DNA of 33,446 nt from Nitrosopumilales archaeon (GTDB lineage Archaea > Thermoproteota > Nitrososphaeria > Nitrososphaerales > Nitrosopumilaceae): the NCBI GenBank assembly GCA_016276965.1, contig JADNRU010000009.1, positions 1 to 33,446 of the forward strand, in the 5' to 3' direction. The translations under genes were made by a program, and so were the position numbers. The stretch's first letter is position 1; each line of letters opens with the position of its first letter. This document shows, piece by piece, positions 8,976 through 16,749 of the stretch. The notes below the pieces were generated by a model. The model was given only the letters and a program-made list of their open reading frames with translations, was not told the DNA's origin and made no database searches.

Positions 8976-9836
8976 ATGTCTGAAAACAATGATAATTCGA
9001 ATAAAAATGGTGAAAACCAGAATTTCAAAGACGATAAAATTTCTATTGAAAAAAAATCAATCGAAAAAACTCCCGATCACAAATCCTCTGAATATATTGA
9101 CATTGTATTAAGTAGAAAAGGCGCTAAGGTAGTTGATTCTGAAACTTTAGTCAAAGAGGCTCAAAAAAGAATTTGGAGTGCATTAAAACAAGGATATGAG
9201 TATAATCCATCAACAGATGAGTCAGAAAAATTTCTTCGCGATCTAGTTTCATCTAGAGTTAACATGATAGTACTTTACGTTGATTTAGTTGGTTCAACAG
9301 ATATCACTCTTTCATTACCTGAAGAAAAAGTTGCCATAATTATCAGCTCATTTGCTCAAGAAATGGCGGAAGTAATTAGACAGCATGATGGGTACGTTCT
9401 CAAATTTGTCGGGGATGCAGTAATTGGTTATTTTATTGCTGAGGCTCTCCCATTACTTGCAGCTGATAACGCAGTTAACTCTGCAAAAACAATGGTAACC
9501 TTGGTTGAAAAAGGATTGAATCCAATTTTGAATCAATATGATTATCCAGAATTGAAAATTAAAATTGGAATGGATTTTGGAAAAAATATCATCGTTCGTT
9601 ATGGCTCTGATAAAGAAAAATCCCATGTTGATATATTGGGACCTGCAATGAACATTGCTTCAAAAATCCAATACGTCGCAGAACCAAATCAAATTCTAAT
9701 TGGAGAAGATGTTTACACACGAATACATCCATCAATTCAAAAATCTTTTGAAAAAGTAGTTTGGACAAAAACAAAATGGAAATATCATGACAGAGAAACA
9801 GGAAAACTTTATCCGGTTTACGCATATATTGGTTAG
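8976..9836 (+). CDS. Class III adenylate/guanylate cyclase-domain protein (soluble)
   Basis: VLYVDLVGSTDITLS, GYVLKFVGDAVIGYF, HVDILGPAMNIASKIQYVAEPNQILIGEDVY match the class III cyclase catalytic fold. Confidence 0.9.
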   Translation: MSENNDNSNKNGENQNFKDDKISIEKKSIEKTPDHKSSEYIDIVLSRKGAKVVDSETLVKEAQKRIWSALKQGYEYNPSTDESEKFLRDLVSSRVNMIVLYVDLVGSTDITLSLPEEKVAIIISSFAQEMAEVIRQHDGYVLKFVGDAVIGYFIAEALPLLAADNAVNSAKTMVTLVEKGLNPILNQYDYPELKIKIGMDFGKNIIVRYGSDKEKSHVDILGPAMNIASKIQYVAEPNQILIGEDVYTRIHPSIQKSFEKVVWTKTKWKYHDRETGKLYPVYAYIG

Positions 9837-9982
9837 ATAGTAAAATTACTTGGGCATTCAACATGTTCGTAATGATGGTCAGTAAATTTGTCTTGAATTA
9901 CATAAATTACAATTTTATGTAATTCTGTAGAATTAATATTTTTTTTACACTTTAAACAGAATTTTGTTCCCATGTCCTTCAT
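9833..9982 (-). CDS. 49-aa CxxC-containing microprotein
   Basis: MKDMGTKFCLKCKKNINSTELHKIVIYVIQDKFTDHHYEHVECPSNFTI on the minus strand; CLKC plus HH/H and C potential metal ligands. Confidence 0.55.
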   Translation of the reverse strand: MKDMGTKFCLKCKKNINSTELHKIVIYVIQDKFTDHHYEHVECPSNFTI

Positions 9983-10118
9983 TTCAAGATCAGCGATCTA
10001 GGATCACTATAAGGATCCGCTATTAGCTCGATCTGACAAAATGTGACTGATGTTTCATTCTCTCCTATATCAAACGAAGAAAGATAAGCAAAAATAACCG
10101 AAAAAAAATGATAATTTC

Positions 10119-10502
10119 ATGGAATACTTGTATACAAAAAGACTGTTGGATTTATCTGGAATTAATCCAGATTTAGGATTGCCTTCATCAATGTTTCCAC
10201 GTTATCCGCCGGGAATTTCTCCTCCTTCTTTAGGTTTGATGAATCAAAATCGTTTGAAAAAAAAATTCTTTCATGATAATGCATCAATAAATACAAAATT
10301 AAATGATTTTCATCAACGCTACCAAAAATTTGCATCAGGGTTATTTGAAGTTGCGTATCCTTCTTTTCCTCCAGGGCATCCATTATTTTCTAGGTTTGAA
10401 TCAACTACTGCCTTACAAAGTGAAAATGACAAGCTTCGAAAAGAAAATCTTGAATTAAAAAAACAGATTGAAAAAAATCAAAAAACCAAATCTAAATTTT
10501 AA
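10119..10502 (+). CDS. Hypothetical protein, proline-rich N-terminal half and C-terminal coiled coil
   Basis: Intact ORF; ALQSENDKLRKENLELKKQIEKNQK heptad-like C-terminus. Confidence 0.7.
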   Translation: MEYLYTKRLLDLSGINPDLGLPSSMFPRYPPGISPPSLGLMNQNRLKKKFFHDNASINTKLNDFHQRYQKFASGLFEVAYPSFPPGHPLFSRFESTTALQSENDKLRKENLELKKQIEKNQKTKSKF

Positions 10503-10511
10503 TGTAAATTC

Positions 10512-10730
10512 TTATAAATGCTTCTTATATTTTTCATAAATTTTTTGTAACATTTTAGCTTCTTCTGAATTAAGCGGGAATTTTTCAGAATTGTCCTTTT
10601 CAAGTTTGGATTGTAAGGTTCTAAGCAAAAGTCTTTCAGTACTTTCAAAATAATCCCTTGCTGGAGAATTTTGTAATAATTTAATTTTGATTATAGCACC
10701 GGGTTTAGTCATAATTTCCATAATCATCAT
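10512..10730 (-). CDS. Hypothetical small protein
   Basis: Intact 72-aa ORF filling an otherwise empty interval between two plus-strand genes. Confidence 0.55.
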   Translation of the reverse strand: MMIMEIMTKPGAIIKIKLLQNSPARDYFESTERLLLRTLQSKLEKDNSEKFPLNSEEAKMLQKIYEKYKKHL

Positions 10731-10779
10731 AATACTTTTGATTAATATCTTTATTATGGGGATTTTTTTATTTTAATTA

Positions 10780-11166
10780 TTGAGTAAAACTCCCGAACAA
10801 AGATGGAAATCAGCAATAATTACATACAGGAAAAAATGTCAAAAAATCTTGGAAATTTCAAAATCTATTCGATATGCAGGAATCATAAACGAATATGGTA
10901 GAACATTAACTGGAATTGTACGTCCCGGAGTAATTCCACTATGGAATGCTGAACAGGTAAAAAATGAATTTTTTATTATTTCAACTTTAATGACATTACG
11001 TAAATCATACGCTCAAAAAGTTGGTGCGTTAGATTTTATTACACTTCAACATCAAAAAGTAACAATTCTTGTCTTTCAAAGAAAAAATATTACCTTTTAT
11101 GTTTCGATAGACTCCAAAGTAAAAAACCTCGAAAGTTTAATTCCAAAAATTAAAAAAATTCTTTAA
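10780..11166 (+). CDS. Conserved-type archaeal protein of unknown function (TTG start)
   Basis: Intact 128-aa ORF, alternating strand/helix character; shares a 4-nt stop overlap with the convergent gene. Confidence 0.7.
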   Translation: MSKTPEQRWKSAIITYRKKCQKILEISKSIRYAGIINEYGRTLTGIVRPGVIPLWNAEQVKNEFFIISTLMTLRKSYAQKVGALDFITLQHQKVTILVFQRKNITFYVSIDSKVKNLESLIPKIKKIL

Positions 11167-11645
11167 GCAGGCGTGAAACCTTGGTAGCCTGCTGACTGTT
11201 CAACTTTATCTTTGAAAATGGGCTCAAATAATGAGATCATATATTCATCAGGATCCAATATGACGACGTTTTTGCCAGCCTCTCTTTCAACAATATCACG
11301 GTAAATTTTGATACCTTTTGATTTTAATTCCTCTACAACAGATTTTACATCTCCTACCAAAAATCCAACCATAATACCATTTTCGATTGAGGTCCCCTCA
11401 TGTGGAGCAGATAGAGAAGCAGGATGCAAACTGATTAATGCGCCTTTTGATCCTAAATCTACCCACGTTCTTCTTTGCTGTTTGATTGGTAGACCAATAA
11501 TTTCATTATAAAACTTGATGGATTTATCTAAATCTTTAACAGCAAGAATAACATTTCCGACTCGTTTTACATTCATTTTAATTCTGAATACTCCAGAATA
11601 AATCAAAACCTTCCAAATTAAATCCTTTTTGTTAGGATACCTCAA
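11163..11645 (-). CDS. VOC/glyoxalase-family protein; likely start at MNVKRVGNVILAVKDL (about 11578)
   Basis: VGNVILAVKDLDKSIKFYNEIIGLPIKQQRRTWVDLG and NVVILDPDEYMISLFEP are typical VOC fold segments. Confidence 0.85.
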   Translation of the reverse strand: MRYPNKKDLIWKVLIYSGVFRIKMNVKRVGNVILAVKDLDKSIKFYNEIIGLPIKQQRRTWVDLGSKGALISLHPASLSAPHEGTSIENGIMVGFLVGDVKSVVEELKSKGIKIYRDIVEREAGKNVVILDPDEYMISLFEPIFKDKVEQSAGYQGFTPA

Positions 11646-11850
11646 CCATTGTTTCTGTTCTTTCGACTCCGCTTAATGTTTGAATTTTAGTAGTAATATC
11701 TTTAATTTGAGGAAGATTTTCTACATTGATTAAGGCTACTGCATCAAATTGCCCGCTTACTGGAAATGAATCATAAACTGAATCCACTTTTTTTAATCTT
11801 GCAGCAATCAGTTTTTTTGGGGATTTAACTAAAACAACAGCCCTTACCAA
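11632..11850 (-). CDS. Stand-alone Lrp/AsnC ligand-binding (RAM) domain protein
   Basis: RAVVLVKSPKKLIAARLKKVDSVYDSFPVSGQFDAVALINVENLPQIKDITTKIQTLSGVERTETMVEV. Confidence 0.85.
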   Translation of the reverse strand: MVRAVVLVKSPKKLIAARLKKVDSVYDSFPVSGQFDAVALINVENLPQIKDITTKIQTLSGVERTETMVEVS

Positions 11851-12083
11851 CCTAAATTTACCTCCACCTCAATCATCGTTTCTGTATCCACAATCTCTTT
11901 AATTTTTTTAAATGTGATTACCATATCATTTATCTCATCAAGGGGGCCTTGAAGTATTACACTGATATCAGCTCTTCCAGTGACTATCATAATTTCCTTA
12001 TTCAATTTCCGCTTTTTCTTAAGTACCTTAACTACCCTATCTACAGTCCCTGGTTTTACGGTAATTAGACATAAGGCTCGCAT
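11844..12083 (-). CDS. Stand-alone Lrp/AsnC ligand-binding (RAM) domain protein
   Basis: RALCLITVKPGTVDRVVKVLKKKRKLNKEIMIVTGRADISVILQGPLDEINDMVITFKKIKEIVDTETMIEV; overlaps the next gene by 7 nt. Confidence 0.85.
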   Translation of the reverse strand: MRALCLITVKPGTVDRVVKVLKKKRKLNKEIMIVTGRADISVILQGPLDEINDMVITFKKIKEIVDTETMIEVEVNLGW

Positions 12084-12155
12084 AATGTATGTTTTATTAC
12101 GCGGCTTTAATTTATTTAGTTTTGAAAAATTAAATTCATCTGTAAATAACTAATT

Positions 12156-12419
12156 TTAATCAGAAGATTCCTGAGAACGTGCTTCTTCTAAATAGGCCCT
12201 TCTTTCTTCATGTTCAGCGTCTTTATCCACCTTTAATTCGTCATCAATGATTATAATTCCCGCGTTATCGCTTCCCTCAGAAGTGTTTTTTGGGGTTTTG
12301 GCTGTATTTTTCTTTTTCTCCTTACCTTTTGAACTAGTCTTTTTCGGTTTCTTTGATTTGATTTCTTTTTTAGATTTTTTTCCGGCCATATAGAGACCGG
12401 AAAAGAAAGAGGAATGCAT
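12156..12419 (-). CDS. Lysine-rich N-terminus / acidic C-terminus small protein; likely start MAGKKSKK (about 12389)
   Basis: MAGKKSKKEIKSKKPKKTSSKGKEKKKNTAKTPKNTSEGSDNAGIIIIDDELKVDKDAEHEERRAYLEEARSQESSD. Confidence 0.65.
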   Translation of the reverse strand: MHSSFFSGLYMAGKKSKKEIKSKKPKKTSSKGKEKKKNTAKTPKNTSEGSDNAGIIIIDDELKVDKDAEHEERRAYLEEARSQESSD

Positions 12420-12527
12420 GTATTAAAAGATTGTGCAGAATTAAACATGTTGCAAAAACTAGTATTGATTAGTGTATTTAATTCATAAATTATGATATTA
12501 GATTATGTTTTTACTTTTAATTAAAGG

Positions 12528-12601
12528 TGCCAGGGGCGGGATTTGAACGCGCGACAGCTCGGTCTTCAGCCGAGTGCTCTCCCGGGCTGAGCTACCCTGG
12601 C
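12528..12601 (-). tRNA. tRNA-Phe (GAA anticodon), CCA not encoded, no intron
   Basis: Minus strand GCCAGGG TA GCTC AGCCCGGGA GAGC A CTCGG CTGAAGA CCGAG CTGTC GCGCG TTCAAAT CCCGC CCCTGGC A; acceptor, D and anticodon arms pair; TATA-like TTATAAAG upstream. Confidence 0.95.
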
Positions 12602-12641
12602 ATATCGCATTTTCTTTATAATGGTGATTAAAGTGTGTCTC

Positions 12642-13178
12642 TTATGGTTTCCAGATCACGTCAGTAATTCCATTTCGTTTGTTAATAGTTCTGGCCATTA
12701 CAAAAAGCAAATCTGAAAGTCTATTTAGATATTTGAGACAATTATCGTTAATATTTTCTTTCTCAGAAAGAGAAACAACATGTATTTCAGCTCTTCTTGA
12801 AATTGTTCTCGAAGAATGAATTAAAGCTGCTACAGGATGTCCTCCGGGTAAAATGAAGTTAGTAATTTGAGATACCTCTTTTTCTAATTGGTCGATTATA
12901 TTTTCCAGTGATATTACCATTTCTAAGGCAACCCTATTTTTTTTGTCATTTTGGTTAGGATTAGATAAATCTGCACCTACTAGAAAAAGTTCATTTTGAA
13001 TTTCTTCTAATATTTTTCGCAAATCATTATCAATTTTACCAGATAGAATAATGCCTAATGAAGAATTGATTTCATCTACTGCACCATATGCTATAATTCT
13101 TGGATTGGATTTTGGAACTCGTTTTCCACCTTGCAAACCAGTTGTTCCATCATCTCCAGTTTTAGTATAAATTTTCAT
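12642..13178 (-). CDS. PduO-type cob(I)alamin adenosyltransferase
   Basis: MKIYTKTGDDGTTGLQGGKRVPKSNPRIIAYGAVDEINSSLG ... HSSRTISRRAE ... LNRLSDLLFVMAR. Confidence 0.93.
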   Translation of the reverse strand: MKIYTKTGDDGTTGLQGGKRVPKSNPRIIAYGAVDEINSSLGIILSGKIDNDLRKILEEIQNELFLVGADLSNPNQNDKKNRVALEMVISLENIIDQLEKEVSQITNFILPGGHPVAALIHSSRTISRRAEIHVVSLSEKENINDNCLKYLNRLSDLLFVMARTINKRNGITDVIWKP

Positions 13179-13267
13179 GAAAGCGTATACTTTTTTGTGT
13201 TATTATCTTATTCGAACTTGACCAATAGTTGTATAGTTTAATATCCTCCTATGAAGAACATATTTTG

Positions 13268-13390
13268 ATGCCTGAGATTTCTTGTCCGTATTGTGAATCG
13301 AAATTTGAAACGAAAGAAGAACTCTCAAAACATATTGATAGAATTCATCATGGTTCTGGTTTATTAGAAGGAGATACTAGGAAATTCTAG
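13268..13390 (+). CDS. 40-aa single C2H2 zinc-finger microprotein
   Basis: MPEISCPYCESKFETKEELSKHIDRIHHGSGLLEGDTRKF; exact C-x2-C-x12-H-x4-H spacing. Confidence 0.75.
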   Translation: MPEISCPYCESKFETKEELSKHIDRIHHGSGLLEGDTRKF

Positions 13391-13391
13391 A

Positions 13392-13919
13392 TTGATTGAA
13401 GATTTTTTTCAACACGTGATTGATCTAAAAAAAGTAGAAAGAAAAGGCTGGAAAAATAAACTAGAAATAAAAAATCCAGAATCTGTTGCTGATCATAGTT
13501 ATTCACTATCTGCATTGTCAATGGTTCTTGCAGATTTACAAGGTTTGGATACAAGAAAAATTTTGAAAATGGCTCTTCTACATGATCTTGCTGAATCGGT
13601 AGTTGGGGATTATACTCCTGAGGAAATTTCTAAACTGGAAAAAATAAAACTTGAAAATGATGCTATGGAAAAAATTCTTTCAAAGTTACCTACTAATTTA
13701 ACTAAAGAATATCTGAAAATATGGAATGAATTTCAAATTAACAAAACACAAGAATCTGAATTTCTGCATGAAATGGATAAATTCGAAATGATGCTCCAAG
13801 CAAAACAATACGTTAGTGAGGGTCATTCCAAAGAAAAAGCCCAAATATTTATTAAAACTGCCAATAATGAAATCAAAAACAAAAAACTTCGAGAATTACT
13901 AATCCAAATTTTAACGTGA
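13392..13919 (+). CDS. HD-domain hydrolase (YfbR/HDDC2-like 5'-deoxynucleotidase family)
   Basis: ESVADHSYSLSALSMVLAD ... MALLHDLAESVVGDYTPEEIS ... FLHEMDKFEMMLQA; TTG start 1 nt after the zinc-finger ORF stop. Confidence 0.85.
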   Translation: MIEDFFQHVIDLKKVERKGWKNKLEIKNPESVADHSYSLSALSMVLADLQGLDTRKILKMALLHDLAESVVGDYTPEEISKLEKIKLENDAMEKILSKLPTNLTKEYLKIWNEFQINKTQESEFLHEMDKFEMMLQAKQYVSEGHSKEKAQIFIKTANNEIKNKKLRELLIQILT

Positions 13920-13961
13920 CTAGAAAACTCAATATGTAATTAAAATCAAATATTTAGATTA

Positions 13962-14195
13962 ATGTCTGAAAGAAGCAAAGACGAATTACTCGAAGCACAA
14001 AAGGAAGTGATAGGAATCCTTTTTGAAATAATTAAACGTTATCAAGCTAATAATGAATTAGACGAAGAATATTTTCAAATAGTTGCTAATGAAAACAAAA
14101 AAAGTGTTAATAAAAAACGCCTTGAAAAAATACTGTCTGAAAGAAGCGAAAATGGTAAAATTGTAACTCGACTTTTAGAGAAACTAAATAGCTAA
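13962..14195 (+). CDS. Hypothetical small helical protein
   Basis: Intact 77-aa ORF in a same-strand gene run. Confidence 0.65.
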   Translation: MSERSKDELLEAQKEVIGILFEIIKRYQANNELDEEYFQIVANENKKSVNKKRLEKILSERSENGKIVTRLLEKLNS

Positions 14196-14273
14196 ATTAT
14201 GAGGTTTTCGTGAGAATTTTTGAAACTCTTCTATTACTAAATCACGATAATTTTTCATAATTTTAAATAATTC

Positions 14274-14639
14274 ATGATTTTTTTATCATACATGCAGTAT
14301 TTTGCGGCACTTCAAATGGGTAAGAAAAGAGTTCAAAAAGCTAGAGAATATCTTAACAAACTTAGTAACGATAAAGCTATGCCAGCTTTGGCATTACGCG
14401 ATAATAAAACAAATGTTTGGGAACCTGTAGGAGAGGAAAACTTCTATGCTTTTGTTAATGAATCCTCAGGTTTTGTATTAACTGATACTAGTGGATTTAT
14501 CTTGGCATTATGTGATAAAAATGGAATTTCTAAAGCTATTGTTCAAGGGGTATCAAAAGAACAAAGGGAAAACTTCATTAAGACTTTTGAGGAAGACAAA
14601 ATTCCAGAATACAAGGGCAATGTATCACTTCCGGTGTAA
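14274..14639 (+). CDS. Hypothetical protein; likely start MQYFAALQMGKK
   Basis: Intact ORF immediately upstream of the ornithine cyclodeaminase-like gene (6-nt gap). Confidence 0.7.
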   Translation: MIFLSYMQYFAALQMGKKRVQKAREYLNKLSNDKAMPALALRDNKTNVWEPVGEENFYAFVNESSGFVLTDTSGFILALCDKNGISKAIVQGVSKEQRENFIKTFEEDKIPEYKGNVSLPV

Positions 14640-14645
14640 TGAAAA

Positions 14646-15872
14646 ATGAGTAAATTTTCTCGCGAAATTGAAGTAAGAGGTCACTTAATAGATTCTCTAA
14701 TCCTCACAAAAATTTTTGATGAGGTAATGGATCTTGGAGGAGAATTTGAAGTACTTGAAATTAAAATTGGGAAAAGAAAAAAAGATGAGAGTTATGCAAA
14801 ACTTAGAATTCAAGGTAAAAACAAAAAACATCTTGATCAAATTCTTGAAGTAGTTTATCGAGAAGGAGCAACTGCACGAATCCAAAAAGAAGTTTCAACA
14901 AAATCAGCACCAAAAAATATGATCATGCCAGAAAATTTCTACAGTACAACTAACAACTATACTCAAATTTTCATAAATGGAAAATGGATTAAAGTAGAAA
15001 ACATGATGATGGATAAATGCATTGTAGTTAAATCAAATAAAGCAAAATGCGTTCCGATTCGTGATGTCAAGAAAGGAGATAAAATTGTAACCGGCGAAGA
15101 TGGAATTAAGATAACTCCTCCAAAAAGGCCAAGAGAAGGCATGAATGTATTTCAATTTATGGGAGGAAGTAGCTCTAGTGAAAGGCCTACACAACATATT
15201 GCAAAAAAGGTTGCAGAAGACATCTACAAAACAAGAAAAGAAGGTGGAAAAATTGTTCTTGTTGGAGGGCCTGCAATAGTTCACACAGGTGCTGCAGAAT
15301 CAGTAGCCACACTAATTAGAAACGGATTTATCAATGCGCTTTTAGCTGGAAATGCACTTGCAGTACATGATATTGAATACGCAACTTTAGGTACATCATT
15401 AGGAATGAATATTCGTGATGGAACACTTGCAATTAGAGGATATCGTAATCATATGCAAGCAATAAACTTCGTATTCAAGGCAGGTTCAATTTCAAAATTG
15501 GTTAAATCTAAAAAACTAAAAAAAGGAATCATGTACGAATGCGTCAAAAAAAAGATTCCATATATTCTTGCAGGTTCCATTCGTGATGATGGTCCTTTAC
15601 CTGACGTAATTACAGATATAGAGCTAGCTCAGAAAAAATATAAAGAAATTCTAAAGGATGCAAAAATGGTTATTATGGTAGCTACTATGCTGCACTCAAT
15701 AGCTACGGGCAACATGCTGCCTGCGGATGTTAAAGTTATTGTTGTGGATATTAATCAGCCAACAGTAGCAAAATTAATGGATAGAGGTACTTGGCAAGCA
15801 GTTGGAATTGTCTCTGATGTAGGTGCCTTTTTACCTATGGTAACTCAAGAAATAAAAAAACTAACCAAATGA
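14646..15872 (+). CDS. Archaeal ornithine cyclodeaminase (TIGR00300-type, LOR/SDH-like domain)
   Basis: FSREIEVRGHLIDSLILTKIFDEVMDLGGEFEVLEIKIGKRKKD N-terminal domain, central GGKIVLVGGPAIVHTGAAESVATLIRNG, NALLAGNALAVHDIEYATLGTSLG. Confidence 0.88.
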   Translation: MSKFSREIEVRGHLIDSLILTKIFDEVMDLGGEFEVLEIKIGKRKKDESYAKLRIQGKNKKHLDQILEVVYREGATARIQKEVSTKSAPKNMIMPENFYSTTNNYTQIFINGKWIKVENMMMDKCIVVKSNKAKCVPIRDVKKGDKIVTGEDGIKITPPKRPREGMNVFQFMGGSSSSERPTQHIAKKVAEDIYKTRKEGGKIVLVGGPAIVHTGAAESVATLIRNGFINALLAGNALAVHDIEYATLGTSLGMNIRDGTLAIRGYRNHMQAINFVFKAGSISKLVKSKKLKKGIMYECVKKKIPYILAGSIRDDGPLPDVITDIELAQKKYKEILKDAKMVIMVATMLHSIATGNMLPADVKVIVVDINQPTVAKLMDRGTWQAVGIVSDVGAFLPMVTQEIKKLTK

Positions 15873-15899
15873 TGTGCTTGTTAGTTTAGAATTTGGTTT

Positions 15900-16553
15900 T
15901 TATGGACTCAATTCTTGAAGAAAATCTTTAATTGATTGCTGTGCCATAATATCCTTCATATTTTCTGTTAGTGAACTTAGAATATAGTCTTGATATGCAT
16001 TACCAAACAAATCTTGTAATACATGTTTAAGATATTGTGGATATTCATAGCAATCTTCTAGGGTACAGTTATAATCTTTATGTAATAGATCAACAACCTT
16101 GTCTAATTCTTGAATACCTAACTGAAGTAATGTATTTTTTAATGCTAAAGTAACCATGGTTTTTTTCATATGTTGTTCTGAATCAGTTGTGGGAGCACAT
16201 AGTTCATTTGTTTTTTTGATTATTTCATTAACATCTACCGGTTCATGAATTACTGCAGAAGGTTTGAGTCTGTTCATTGCCATTTCATTATTCATAGTAA
16301 TGTTATCTGCCATCATTATTACAACTGCATCGAGATCAAGTTCCCTGATTTTTTCTAACGCATATACCCCATTAAAAACAGGCATAGTCACATCAAGATA
16401 AGTAACATCTGGCTTCAATTTTTGAAATAAAAAAACAGCGTCTTGTCCGTTAAATCCTTTACCTATTACTTTAATTCCGTGACTTTCGAGTAATTCACTA
16501 AAAAGCTGTACAGTTTCCTTATCATCATCTGCTATGACTGCCTTAATCAACAA
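15900..16553 (-). CDS. Response regulator-like protein with receiver domain and uncharacterised C-terminal domain
   Basis: AVIADDDKETVQLFSELLESHGIKVIGKGFNGQDAVFLFQKLKPDVTYLDVTMPVFNGVYALEKIR receiver signature. Confidence 0.88.
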   Translation of the reverse strand: MLIKAVIADDDKETVQLFSELLESHGIKVIGKGFNGQDAVFLFQKLKPDVTYLDVTMPVFNGVYALEKIRELDLDAVVIMMADNITMNNEMAMNRLKPSAVIHEPVDVNEIIKKTNELCAPTTDSEQHMKKTMVTLALKNTLLQLGIQELDKVVDLLHKDYNCTLEDCYEYPQYLKHVLQDLFGNAYQDYILSSLTENMKDIMAQQSIKDFLQELSP

Positions 16554-16749
16554 TAATTCCTTATTATTTTTTCATAAAAGGGTATGTTTTTTTGGTTTTT
16601 TTCGTTTTTTTTGAAGCGATCAATATATGTAGCCAAAATTTACAATTCATGCCTAAAATTTTTCTTCTCTTTTAAAAATTACTATTAAAAAATATGGATT
16701 TTTCCTTCGCGTTTTTTAATAAGAAAATTACTCATGGAATCTCACGGCC

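Noticed and set aside
9589-9864. 91-aa minus ORF antisense to the cyclase C-terminus
   Set aside because: Contained mostly in the cyclase CDS; the 9833-9982 minus ORF in another frame is the more protein-like candidate.
12251-12448. 65-aa minus ORF overlapping the Lys-rich protein
   Set aside because: Out-of-frame shadow of the 12156-12389 coding region.
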